From positions 61,001-125,000 of the forward strand of contig CAUYUJ010018576.1 of assembly GCA_963575745.1 (NCBI GenBank): a stretch of DNA of 64,000 nt, given 5' to 3'. Shown one piece after another: positions 54,723 through 63,879 of this stretch. Each line of letters starts with the position of its first letter. Position 1 is the stretch's first letter. Made by a program: the position numbers and the translations under genes. Source of the stretch: Prorocentrum cordatum. Lineage: Eukaryota > Sar > Dinophyceae > Prorocentrales > Prorocentraceae. The notes below the pieces were generated by a model, which saw only the letters and a list, made by a program, of their open reading frames with translations, searched no databases and was not told the DNA's origin.

Positions 54723-55644
54723 ATATGATAGTATTGCATGTTGTTGTCATGCATCCTATTGCAAGAGTCCGATTTGAGTCGGGATTGCCGGGCTGACGAA
54801 CAGCCCAGGTTGGACGGTGCTGCGCACTTGACGAAGCTGCCGAAGCCTCCTCGCCATGCAGAGCAGCTGGTGCGTTCGTGGGACCCACAATCTTTGACTC
54901 TGCCACATCAGAAGATCTTGCTTGGGCCAAACCAAATTGCATAACCAATCGCACGTGGAATTGAAACAATACTTATGTTTTGATCCACTTTGCCTGGGAG
55001 ATCGCCAAAGAACTCTCCCTGCCTGGAGGACGCCACGTCGCCCAGTGCCAGGACGTTTGGTGCGCCGGGTCTCTCGGACATGCGCGCAACAAGCTGACCC
55101 CCTGGTCTATCGTCGAGACGATATGGAAGGCTGTCCTGGCAGGTGGCTTGTTGTCGGGTTCTGGTGGGAGCCCAAGACGGCAGAGCCGAATAATGAATAG
55201 ATGCATACCAACTGCTGGGTTCTGGACCACTTCGATGGTGAGATCCAACATAATTGCCAAATCTATTCCAGCACAACGTACGTCGCGTCTTCAGCACATC
55301 CGAAGTCATTAATGTAGTAGCTCTCTGGCGCGAGTATACTTACTTCCCGGATAAATACAGCTAGGCGGCATCATAATCCAAAACAATTGATGTTCGCGTC
55401 TGGCGAGTTCACCAAGGTGAGCGGAAAAGTGCGTAGAGGTGATATTGGCCTTTTGTTGTTGCCCTCGCAGTCGGACTGGGTGTCCGAGGCGAACTGCTGG
55501 TTGGCTTGCAGAACAGCCATAAGCACAGGCTACGCAAAGAATGGAGGGTGGCACCGATGCGGAAGTGAAGGCAAGCGCACACGTGCGTCCACACCGCACT
55601 CTTCGCACGTTCCGTGGATCGCGAGATGGGATCGCCCCCAGCTC
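54723..55644 (-). pseudogene. 5' internal region of the copia-type element
   Basis: Minus frames contain FAVPVLMAVLQANQQFASDT near 55546 and later degenerate pieces. No gag domain is recognised. Located immediately inside the right direct repeat, where a gag start would be expected. Confidence 0.3.
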
Positions 55645-55778
55645 AACTAGAATTGCGGGGGGTGGAAGCTGCACGAGAGAAAGAATAGCGGCAATCAGAT
55701 GTAGATACCGGGGCTTCTACTCATCATTCAATAGGAATGTATGCATCGACGCTCGGGCCAAACAGCGGCGACCTCTCC
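55645..55778 (-). repeat. Terminal direct repeat (5' LTR candidate)
   Basis: Second copy of the repeat at 46450-46600. It is flanked on the outside by a GAG microsatellite and on the inside by GAGCTGGGGGCGATCCCATC on the minus strand, where no clear tRNA primer site is evident. Confidence 0.65.
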
Positions 55779-55789
55779 GATAAGTGTGA

Positions 55790-56075
55790 GGAGGCGGGGG
55801 AGGAGGAGGAGGAGGAGGACGAGGAAGAGGAGGAGGAGAAGCAGCAGGAGGAGGAGAGAGGAGAGAGGAAAGAGGAGGCGGAGAGAGGAGAGAGGAGAGA
55901 GGAGAGAGGAGGAGGAGGAGGAGGAGGAGGAGGAGACATGGAGGAGAGAGGAGAGAGGAGGAGAGAGGAGAGGAGAGAGGAGAGAGGCGAGAGGAGAGAG
56001 GAGAGGAGAGAGGAGGAGAGAGGAGGAGAGAGGAAGGGGCGACAGGAGACAGCAGACGGGAGAGGACGAGAGGAG
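55790..56075. repeat. (GAG)n/(GAGAGGA)n microsatellite
   Basis: GAGGAGGAGG then GAGAGGAGAGAGGA runs. Confidence 0.97.
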
Positions 56076-56800
56076 GAGAGCCGCGGGGACCGAGCGGGCG
56101 CGGCGCGACTCCGAGCCGGCCGACGGCCGCGCACGCCCCGGGGCCGCAGCGGAGCGCCACGGCCGACCCCGCGCGCGCCCAGTGCGGGCGGGCGCGCGGG
56201 CACCGCGCGCGCCTCACGAGGCACGAGAGCAGAGAGGAAGGCTCAGACGACGCCAGGACGAAGACAAATCTCGGGCAGGAGCGAAGGGGGGGGGAATAGC
56301 CAAGGGGGGGGGTTGTGAGAATCAGCTCGTGCGGCTGAGTTTCCTGGCGCCTCCCGGCGCCGGCGACGGCTATGTATCGAGGAATGGGCCCCTCGGGCGG
56401 GCCGAAACCAGCTGCATGCAGCAGATTTCGTCGTCCGGCCCGAAAATCCGGGCGAGGAGACCGTGAAGCCGTGTCATAAGAATGCAAGGGCCCTGGAGGG
56501 CCACGACAGCGTTTCTCGAGCGAGGCTGGCCAGCGAGAGTCGCCAAGGATGGGCCGAGGAGGCAAGGATACACGGGTACCCTTGGGAAGGTTGCCCGTCC
56601 GGACTATGCGGGAAATCGCGAGTCTCTGAGATCCGGCGGCTCTGGAGAATGTCTCAGGAGTTGGGGGTTCTCGGAGCGTTCTGGAAGGCTCCAGAGCGGA
56701 TGGATCCTCAACCTGGCCCCGTCCTGGAACTCGACGGAGGGAAGCGCACCGAAAATGTTCAGCACAAGAACCAAGCAGGGAGCCCGCCCGGGGGCCACAG
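56076..56800. other. 3' flank of the chorismate mutase gene
   Basis: GC-rich 56080-56240, G-tracts at 56285-56313, then mixed sequence. 56617-56740 (CTGAGATCCGGCGGCTCTGG, TTCTCGGAGCGTTCTGGAAG, CCTGGCCCCGTCC) is a direct repeat of 57617-57738, on the other side of the last exon. No polyadenylation signal was recognised and no further exon seen. Confidence 0.4.
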
Positions 56801-57082
56801 TCACCGGCTCTCAGCGCTGGGCTCGCCGTCGAGCCTGGCCAGCAGGTACTCCACCTCCACATCCTTGGTGAGAGGCATAATCCATTCCTCAAAGACCCTA
56901 CCCACAAACTCTGGGTTCACTTTGTACGACGTCTGGGAGCTGCTGTCGGGGACCTGCTGGCCCCCCTCGGCGGAGGCGATGGTCTGGGAGAACGTCCTCG
57001 CCTTGAGTACGACGCGCTGGACGTTCTTTCTCTCGACCTCAGGTTTCGTGATGAACGCCATGAGGCCATCGCGATCGCGCGC
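56801..57082 (-). CDS. Chorismate mutase (AroQ type), last exon
   Basis: The minus-strand exon begins after GCGGAAG|GCG at 57083/57082 and ends with TGA at 56801-56803 (93 codons). It encodes ARDRDGLMAFITKPEVERKN, then KARTFSQTIA, SYKVNPEFVGRVFEEW and IMPLTKDVEVEYLLARLDGE. The last block is the signature C-terminal helix of eukaryotic chorismate mutase; by recalled yeast numbering its Thr and Glu correspond to T242 and E246, and the Glu in K-P-E-V-E to E198, while the N194 position is Lys here. The enzyme converts chorismate to prephenate, first step towards Phe and Tyr after the shikimate pathway. It joins in phase 0 to the exon at 61755. The copy looks intact; the N194-to-K change deserves checking. 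Confidence 0.88.
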   Translation of the reverse strand, partial: ARDRDGLMAFITKPEVERKNVQRVVLKARTFSQTIASAEGGQQVPDSSSQTSYKVNPEFVGRVFEEWIMPLTKDVEVEYLLARLDGEPSAESR

Positions 57083-57219
57083 CTTCCGCGGAGCTAAAAA
57101 TGACTGCTCCACGCGCGCCACCCTTCCCCAATTTACCACTTCGGGGGGAAGGGGGGCAAGGGAGAGGAGTAAGACTGGAGACTATAGAGCGCGTGAGAGC
57201 ACTGGGGATGGAGGATGAC

Positions 57220-57990
57220 GAAGAAGATGGAGGGAGGAGGAGGAGGAGGAGGAGGAGGAGGAGGAGGAGGAGGAAGAAGAAGAAGAAGAAGAAGAACAAG
57301 ACGAAGAAGAAGAAGGAGGAGGAGGAGAATAATGATAAGAATAATAATAATATGGATGGAGGAGGAGGAGGAGGAGGAGGAGGGAGGCAGGGAGGGAGGG
57401 AAGAGGAAGGAGGGAGGAAGGAGGTGCGGACATCGTCCTCTGCTGCTACGCAGGACATGGAAGTTGGAGCCACCGGGGGGGGCTTTGGAGCAAGGAAAAG
57501 CCACACCACCACCACCATCAGGGCGAGAAGCCAGGGTGGGGTCCTACGGGTGGCGGGTGGCGATGCGGAAACTCCCACCTCGGCTGCCTCCCGCCCTGAG
57601 ACGAAGCCAAGACGACTCTGAGATCCAGCGATTCTGGAGGATGTCCTGCGAGCCGCGGCCTTCTCGGAGCGTTCCGGAAGGCTCTGAGAGCGTTCCAGGA
57701 CGCTCTGGGACGGATTTATCCTCGTCCTGGCCCCGTCCAACGAGGGGGAGGAGGAGGAGGAGGAGGAGGAGGAGGAGGAGGAGGAGGAGGAGGAGGAGGA
57801 GGAGGAGGAGGAGGAGGGAGGAGGAGGAGGAGGAGGAGGAGGGAGGAGGAGGAGGAGGAGGAGGAGGAGGAGGAGGAGGAGGAGGAGGAGGAGGAGGAGG
57901 AGGAGGAGGAGGAGGAGGAGTCTGAGGAGGGGGAGGAGGAGGAGGAGGGGGAGGAGGAGCAGGAGGAGCATCAGGAGGAGGAGCAGGAGA
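57220..57990. repeat. (GGA/GAG)n and (GAA)n microsatellites in the intron
   Basis: GAGGAGG and GAAGAAGAAG at 57225-57345, GGAGGAGG to 57425, then GAGGAGG at 57745-57985. 57430-57735 between them is unique except for the 57617-57738 direct repeat. Confidence 0.95.
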
Positions 57991-58019
57991 GGAGAGGACA
58001 GGGCAGGACAGTCAGGGGC

Positions 58020-58966
58020 CTATTCCCTTGCACGGGCTCTTGGGAAAAGCGAAGCCGAGCGTCGCACCCCTGGTTGTGGTCCTGTTTCCTCGCCTCTTCG
58101 CCTCCTCGCCTGACGACTGACAGGGAACATGTTGACACCTACGGTAGGTTCGCGCGGCGCAAACGCGCGCAAAGGTTTTTGGCACCGCGTCGATCGTTCA
58201 ACATTGGATCGATCGTGGCCCCGATCGTTCAAGGTTGAATTCCGTCGGGTCCAGTGGCGTTGCGTGTACAGCGGTGCTGCCGCGTCGCAGACTTCAACCT
58301 TGAACGCCTTCGCTGGCGTCGCCAGCGCGCCAACGCCGCATGAGTCTACCGTAACAGGGAGCACGTCGCCCCCGACCCCAGACTTCGTGAGTTTGTCGAA
58401 TGGGTCAACACTTTGGGGCCCAGGGCCAAGCTCGGGGACATACGACAGGGAACGCCGATCCGACTTCGTCATCTTGAACGAGGGGGGCGGGAGGACGAGG
58501 TCACCGATGGGAGGGGGCAACTCACGGATGCAGGGTGTCGCCGCAGTCTCGCCCCACGCCTTCTTCGAGAAAACAAGCGCCCAGAACTCACGGAGGCACG
58601 CGAGCATCTCCTTGAGTGTAGACGCGGGGGAGCGATCAGCAGCAGTGACAGCGGCGAGCGAGACCCGACGGTTGAGAGGAGACCAAATCCTCGCACGCCT
58701 CTCCAACGCCCGCAACTGGACCAGAATCTGCGGCGACTCGCCATCAGCCCCGCGCTGCTTGCGAAGCTCGGCGCGGATAGCATCCGCCACCTCACACTGA
58801 ACTCGATTGGACCAGGCAAGGAACGATTCGGGGTGACGCAATCGTACCGTACCGAACTCAACCACCAGGAAGTCGGATGCCACAGGACGAGAGCGGAGTA
58901 GGTTTTCCCCGAGATCAATAGCCTGCCTCCACACACACACCGAGCGATCGAACGTGCTAGCTGCAA
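58020..58966 (-). pseudogene. LINE linker region before reverse transcriptase
   Basis: The minus frame 58940-58020 encodes WRQAIDLGENLLRSRPVASD, FLAWSNRVQCEVADAIRAEL, LERRARIWSPLNRRVSLAAV and LREFWALVFSKKAW. The A-x-x-L-R-x-F-W-x-x-V-F pattern typically sits just ahead of the polymerase fingers. What follows (to 58020) shows none of the polymerase motifs. The endonuclease frame differs, so at least one more frameshift lies near 58970-59030. Confidence 0.5.
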
Positions 58967-59119
58967 AGAAGTACGTGGATGGTGGGGATGAGCACGAAAG
59001 AGACGATCTCGAGTCTCCCCAGCGGCTATGCGAACCAGCTCCTTACAACGCTCGAGGCGGCGAGGTGGGGAGAGACGAGGTAGGTCGGCTGGAACACACG
59101 ACGGTCGACCGGCTGCTTG

Positions 59120-60523
59120 TCGATGGGACGGGGGCGCCTCGGCGAGATGGTGAGAACAACCGCAACATGGTCCGACGCTAGAGAATATGATACCTCGGCG
59201 GCCGTCCCGATAGTGTCAGCTTGCAGAAATAACTGGCATAGCATCCACCCAGGGCACGATGGAAAAAAAACGATCGACGCACGATCCAGAGTTGCTGGCT
59301 TTTTCGCAGTGGGTGGGCGCCGTGCACTCCACCTCCATCAATTCTGCAAGCGCGCGACGCCAGGCGGGCGCCTGCGCATGGTGCCGCCGAGCGGCGCGGC
59401 GGACAGCCGCCTGCGGCATACGCAGGACCACTGCTTCCTCCGCCGCGAAGTTGATGTCCCCGTGGACAATGACGAGGCGTTCGGTGGGATCCATGGCCGC
59501 ACAGGCCCGAGTACTGCGGATGACCCGCACCACCGCTGCGGCCTGCATAGCCGTGAGCTCGCGGTTGTGAACATTGAGGATGTCGAGCTGGATGTCCGCG
59601 ACTTCAACCATCACATGCATGACACGCCCAGCCACCAGCGGGACAGCACGACTTTGAACGAGGTGGCCGCCCACTGCGCCGAGAGCAGGAAGGAGGACAG
59701 CAACACCACCGCGACCACGGTCCTCGGGAGCGTCGCCACAAAATGAGGCGTGGATAGTGACCGAAGGATCCATACCCCCATTGAATTCTTCGAGCTGTCC
59801 AGCATCTTGCCGAACCTCCTGGAGAGAGACAATACTCTTGCCGATGTTCAACTTCTCAACGTACCTCCGCTTGAGTGCGGCTTTAACCCCAGCCGCTTGC
59901 AAGAGAGCCCTGGCATTCCAAGTCACTACACGCAGTGGGGGCATATCACCACCAGGTACAGGAGTAGAACATGTGAACAGCTTCGCAGCATCGAAGACAC
60001 CACTGAGGCTCGGCTGGTGGCGCCACGAGGCGGCGCGTGAGCTGCACAAGGTTGTCGGGCCCCACCAGATGGTTGCACGCGCAGCACCTGCGGCAACCTC
60101 GACACGAAGGAGCCTGTCCCACCCAACAGAGAGCGTGCCACGGTCGCGGTCACTGAAGAGACGGAGGCCAGGGTGGGCCTCGGCGATGGCGGAGCGACAA
60201 CGGCGGAGCAGCATCTCGGTTTTGATATGGCGAAGGTTCTTGTCAGGGCCGAGGTGCACGCGCGCCCGGGCGGCGTCTGGTACGTCCACGCGGAACTCCT
60301 TCCACACACCATCAACACGAAGACGAGAGAGAAAACGAAGGACCTTGCGCGAAGCGACGGCGACAAGGCCGCCGAACTTGAGGCTGAACTTCTTGCAAGG
60401 CGACTGCCCCACGGGAGAGATCTCGTAGTCAGATTCAGGGAAGCGGAACTCGTCGAGCCACTCCTTGAGCGCCGCACACACGAGCTGTTTGGTGGTGGCA
60501 GCCTGGCACATGATGATGACCAC
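59120..60523 (-). pseudogene. LINE RRM-like region and apurinic endonuclease domain
   Basis: In frame 60523-59216, residues ~1-190 contain KFGGLVAVASRKVLRFLSRL and RRCRSAIAEAHPGLRLFSDR, RRM-like in pattern. From ~200, PLRVVTWNARALL, IVSLQEVRQD, LDILNVHNREL, VIVHGDINFAAEE and GSCVDRFFS supply the N, E, N, D-x-N and D residues of an EEP/AP endonuclease. The final S-D-H motif (SYSLASDHVAVVL) is in another frame at ~59160-59200, after a frameshift near 59220-59230. The enzyme nicks target DNA to prime reverse transcription. Inactive as it stands unless the shift is a sequencing error. Confidence 0.8.
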
Positions 60524-60536
60524 CGTGGCGTCGACG

Positions 60537-61166
60537 TCACGCTAGAAGCCCTGCGGGAAAGCGAGGGACCTGGGGACGCTTCTCCGCCAGGGCAAGCTGG
60601 TCACGAAACTCCCGCATCTGCTTCTTGAGCACGACCACATCCCCCTCAATCGACGAAATACGACCACCATGATCTTGAAGCGCGCCCGTGCACACATCAA
60701 TCTTCTCTTGAAACCGACGAGAAGCGTCATCCACATTCCGACGAACCACCCCGAGAAACTGCTGGTCGAGCGCTGCCGGTTGACCCGCAAGCTCGTTTCG
60801 CAGCTGGTCGACGAGGGCCAGCATCTTGCCGTTGGCCGAGGCGACGTGGTCGGTGACACATGTTTGGACTGAATTCGCAAGCTCCTGCTTGACACTTTCC
60901 AACACTGTCGGGAAGAGGTCCACGCATACTTTGCGTACGTAGTCGTCTGACATATACGCATCCTCAGCCTCCTGCTCGCCGTCGTCCGAGGCAGCAGCGC
61001 GCTTGCGGGGAACGAACTTGCCCGGAGGAGAAGAACCACCATTGAAAGAAGCAACACGACCACCTTTGCCAAAGCTCCCAGCGGGCTCCTGTGTGGCGAA
61101 CGTGGGGCAGACGTCGATGGCGGCCGCGTCCTGAGACGAGAGCTGGTGCCCAGTGGTGGCGGCCAT
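60537..61166 (-). pseudogene. LINE ORF1-like coiled-coil region
   Basis: 210 codons starting MAATTGHQLSSQDAAAIDVC. The N-terminal third is Gly/Ser/Lys-rich with PRKRAAASDD, a possible nuclear signal. From ~residue 70, LFPTVLESVKQELANSVQTC, KMLALVDQLRNELAGQPAAL and VVVLKKQMREFRDQLALAEK form heptad-patterned helices, i.e. a coiled coil as in LINE ORF1 proteins that trimerise and bind RNA. It ends in a stop 14 nt before the next frame opens; a frameshift may separate what was one ORF. An alternative frame beginning right after the DinoSL (61330) overlaps it and is less protein-like. Confidence 0.6.
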
Positions 61167-61330
61167 GACTGGAGACTCTGGTGCGATCGGTCCGACAGGA
61201 ACGGGAAACGCCTCCGTTTACCCACCGTCCCAAGCGCAGGAAAGGTGAACATGAGAGAACACCAGACTTCAAGAAGCCTCGCCAGCCGCGGACTAGCGGT
61301 ATCCGCTTGGTTCCCAGGGGAAACCTGCAT

Positions 61331-61352
61331 CTTGAGCCAAAATGGCTACGGA
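61331..61352 (-). other. Dinoflagellate spliced leader (DinoSL) relic
   Basis: The minus strand reads T followed by CCGTAGCCATTTTGGCTCAA and G, the full 22-nt DinoSL with no mismatch to the published consensus as I know it (first base variable). It is followed directly by ATGCAGGTTTCC, as a spliced leader joined to an mRNA. It is not an SL RNA gene: no Sm-site-bearing intron portion follows. It marks a retroposed trans-spliced transcript. Confidence 0.92.
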
Positions 61353-61735
61353 GGAGGAGGAGGACGACGAGGAGGCGGAGGAGAAGGAGGAGGAGGAGGA
61401 GGGGAGAGAGGGAGGGAGGTACGGAGGAGACTGCTCCGAGGGGGAGCAGCAGGAGGAGAAAGCGCGGAAGCGAAGGGGGGAGGGAGTGGGGAGAAAGGAA
61501 AGGGAGCGAGGGAAGAAGGGAAACGAGGAGATGGCGAGGAAGGAAGGAGGGCGAGGAAGGAGGGAGGGAGGAAGAGGAAGGGAGGGAAAAGGGAGAATGG
61601 GAGAGGAGGGGAGTGAGGAGGGGAGGGGGGCAGGATAAAATGGAAGAGAGGGAAGAAAGTGAGAGAGAGAGGTACAAAACACATGAAGGACAGAAAAATA
61701 AAGAGAAAGAAAGAGAGAGAGAGAGAGAGGCGGGA
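61353..61735. repeat. (GAG)n/(GGGA)n microsatellite
   Basis: GAGGAGGAGGACGACGAGG to ~61430, then GGGAGGGAGGAAG-type purine repeat to 61640 and (AG)n near 61710-61727. It directly abuts the DinoSL, so the insertion may have landed in or seeded this repeat. Confidence 0.9.
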
Positions 61736-61754
61736 TCAAGGCTCTGCCCTGGAC

Positions 61755-61916
61755 CTTTATCAGTGCAGTTGCCGTCTCGCGCTCCGAGCGGAACTTGGAC
61801 TCCGCAACGAAGAGGCCAAAGTATATCCGCGTGGCCATAGTCTGTAGGCAATGCACGTCCTGCACAGAAGTGGAGCCGTAGTTGCCATCATCGCCCTCCT
61901 CACACAGGGTGGGCAC
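61755..61916 (-). CDS. Chorismate mutase (AroQ type), penultimate exon
   Basis: The minus strand encodes VPTLCEEGDDGNYGSTSVQD, VHCLQTMATRIYFGLFVAES and KFRSERETATALIK, ending at the GT donor 61754. G-D-D-G-N-Y-G-S and R-I-x-F-G-x-F-V-A-E-S-K-F are hallmark blocks of eukaryotic chorismate mutase; the R and K correspond to the substrate-binding R157 and K168 of the yeast enzyme by my recollection. The exon may extend a few codons upstream to CGTCGCCAG|AG near 61926. Earlier exons (about the first 100-150 residues, including any plastid-targeting peptide) are not in 62-64 kb and must lie beyond the window. Confidence 0.88.
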
Positions 61917-62920
61917 GATACTCTGGCGACGTCAGGGCCGAGGAATCAATGCAATCGGTGGGGTGATTTTTCCTGGACCTCCCCCCCTCGCATGTTGCCA
62001 TGCCGTGAATTCTGGGTTTGCAGATTTTGAACATCGGGCGTGTTCGCTTGGCTTGGGCCCTGGAACCATCGCACACCGATCCGGCCCGAAAAGTGCATCA
62101 GAAAGATGGGGTGCAGGGCTCCAGTTGTGATTTTCAGCGATGGTGCGTTTCTCTGCAACGTCGAATCTCAGGGTGTAGCAAGCGACCCGGCTGGCGATCT
62201 GCAACCTCGCACTCGGATGACCCGCTGGCATCTCGGCTTTTGAACGCTATGATGGACGACCCGCACTGCCCGCGCGCACGCATCCTGAGAGAGGGCTGAG
62301 AGGGAGGATGGCCAGCGAAGCAGCCCCTTGTGGCAGCCCTCCTTTCAAGAGCCGTGCACGGGCGCACTTGCGCGATCCACCTCCCACATCCCTCCGCCCC
62401 CCCCCCCTCCACCCCCAACTGCCTCTCTTCGGGCTGTGGTGTACGCGTGCGCTGCGGCAGTGCTCGGGGCCCGCTTCGGGCTAGGGGGAGGGGGGGGGGG
62501 CGCAATCGGGGAAGGGGGATGCGGGAGGGCGGGGCCATAATGCAATGTATGGCCCAGGCGTGATGGGTATTGATTTTCTGGCGAATTCCCTAAGCACGAC
62601 TTTCTGGATATGAGCGAGGCTGGGGGACAGAGCGCGAACATATCTGGCTGAAAACAAATCTGGGCATGTTGAGCCATGAGACCAGTGATGCACTCCTCGT
62701 CGACTATCCCCTAGGGTGCCCAAGTGCTCCGCCTGATACCTCGCGACCACCATGGGGTTCTGAAAAGAAAGTAACCAGAAGTGCCGAACAACAAAATGTC
62801 CAACCAAATCCGCCGACCCCTTACAGTCACGGCGTGTGAGATGCTTCCCCCTCCCCAAACCCCTCCCCCAGGGGCCTGGTCTGGCCGGTTTGGAGGGGGG
62901 GGGAGGGGGAGGCAAATCCA
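61917..62920. other. Presumed upstream chorismate mutase intron; nothing recognised
   Basis: Mixed sequence with C-tracts (62397-62410) and G-tracts (62486-62500). Frames lack known domains and no chorismate mutase N-terminal block was found on the minus strand. Confidence 0.4.
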
Positions 62921-63786
62921 TCATCCGCACACTTGGAGCCTCAGGAGGCCCCAAAACGGGCCAAAAAGGTTCCGAAGGTTCCCGGAACGGTCCAAGAGAG
63001 CGACGAATCGACGAAAGATCGCCCCAAAACGCTGAAGATTGCCTCCACACGGCTCCATACGTCCGCAAGACATTTGAAACAATATTACGAGGCACCCCTA
63101 AGAGGCCCTCCAGAAGCAAAATCGTCCCATTCCTTAGGGAAAACGTGCATTTTCACCACATTCGCCCATTCGGCTCCCACGCGGCGCAAAACGGCCCAAG
63201 AAGCCTCCAAGATCGACCCTCGCCAGCCCAAGAGGCTCCCAAAAAGGCTCCAATACGGCGTCCTGGCGATCCACGAAGGCCCCAGAAACCATAGCAACGG
63301 CCCAGGATAGCCGCCAACGGTCCCGAGAGGGCTCCAAAACTGGCCAAGAGGGCCCCCAAAGGCTCAAAGGCTGTCCGGACGGCCCACGCGGGGGACGATT
63401 CGGTCCAAACCGCCCACGATTGCCTCCAGACAGCCCCATGGGCGTCCAAGACGCTTGCATACGCGACCACGAGGCGCTCCAAGCAGGCCTCCACAAGCAA
63501 CAACCGTCCAATTCCCTAGGCGAAACGTTCATGTTAAGCACATTCGCTTCTTGGGCTTTCGTGTGCGCGGTCTATGTGAAGGACTACGAGCGGGCCTGAA
63601 TGTGAGTGGCCTGCGTACTAATGAATCTGAAAGTGGGTGCCTGTTGGGGGGTTGTCCAGAAGCCCTCTCGGGGCGTCTTCGGGACCTGCTGGGCCGTCTT
63701 GAAGCGTCCTGGGGACTTTGGGGTGCCCTCTTCGGGGCCCCTTGGGTCTCCATGAAGCGTCTCCGCGCCGTTTCGGGGCGACCTTG
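62921..63786. repeat. Degenerate GGCCC-type minisatellite
   Basis: Irregular recurrence of AGGCCCCAAAACGGGCC, AAGAGGCTCCCAAAAAGGC, CCCAAGAAGCC, ACGGTCC, and after 63650 GGGGCGTCTTCGGG. Same character as 9746-10460. No gene. Confidence 0.5.
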
Positions 63787-63792
63787 TAGTAA

Positions 63793-63879
<87 letters not shown>

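Larger units (their letters stand above)
46450..55778 (-). mobile_element. Decayed Ty1/copia-type retrotransposon between direct repeats
   Basis: Similar direct repeats of ~134-151 bp lie at 46450-46600 and 55645-55778 in the same orientation. Between them, on the minus strand, are gag/integrase-like pieces (53.6-55.6 kb), an integrase C-terminal segment (51.6-51.77 kb), reverse transcriptase (49.7-50.75 kb) and RNase H (48.9-49.7 kb) in copia order. Many frameshifts and stops make it non-autonomous. It is longer than usual because a GC-rich stretch lies between the integrase parts (52.3-53.5 kb) and another after RNase H (46.9-48.7 kb). Alternative: the direct repeats may be an unrelated dispersed repeat. 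Confidence 0.7.
58000..61352 (-). mobile_element. DinoSL-tagged LINE copy lacking reverse transcriptase
   Basis: From its 5' end (61352) on the minus strand: DinoSL, a short leader, a coiled-coil ORF1-like region, an RRM-like region, an apurinic-endonuclease domain and part of the linker that normally precedes reverse transcriptase. The sequence then runs into a purine/pyrimidine microsatellite near 58000. The 5' end is complete and the 3' half missing, the reverse of usual LINE truncation. The leader shows that a trans-spliced mRNA was reverse-transcribed and inserted into the chorismate mutase intron. Confidence 0.8.
57083..61754 (-). other. 4.67-kb intron of chorismate mutase
   Basis: The donor is ATAAAG|GTCCAGG (61755/61754) and the acceptor GCGGAAG|GCGCG (57083/57082) on the minus strand; both exon junctions read AAG|G. 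Splicing gives ...A-T-A-L-I-K-A-R-D-R-D-G-L-M, which is continuous in the family. The intron contains a purine microsatellite at each end and the DinoSL-LINE insertion in the same orientation as the gene. Confidence 0.85.

Noticed and set aside
58020-58340. Reverse transcriptase at the end of the DinoSL-LINE
   Set aside because: The sequence after the linker lacks any polymerase motif in all three minus frames and runs into a microsatellite.
61331-61352. SL RNA gene
   Set aside because: After the leader there is ATG-bearing retroelement sequence, not the SL RNA intron with donor GT and Sm-like site, so it is a leader relic on a retroposed mRNA.
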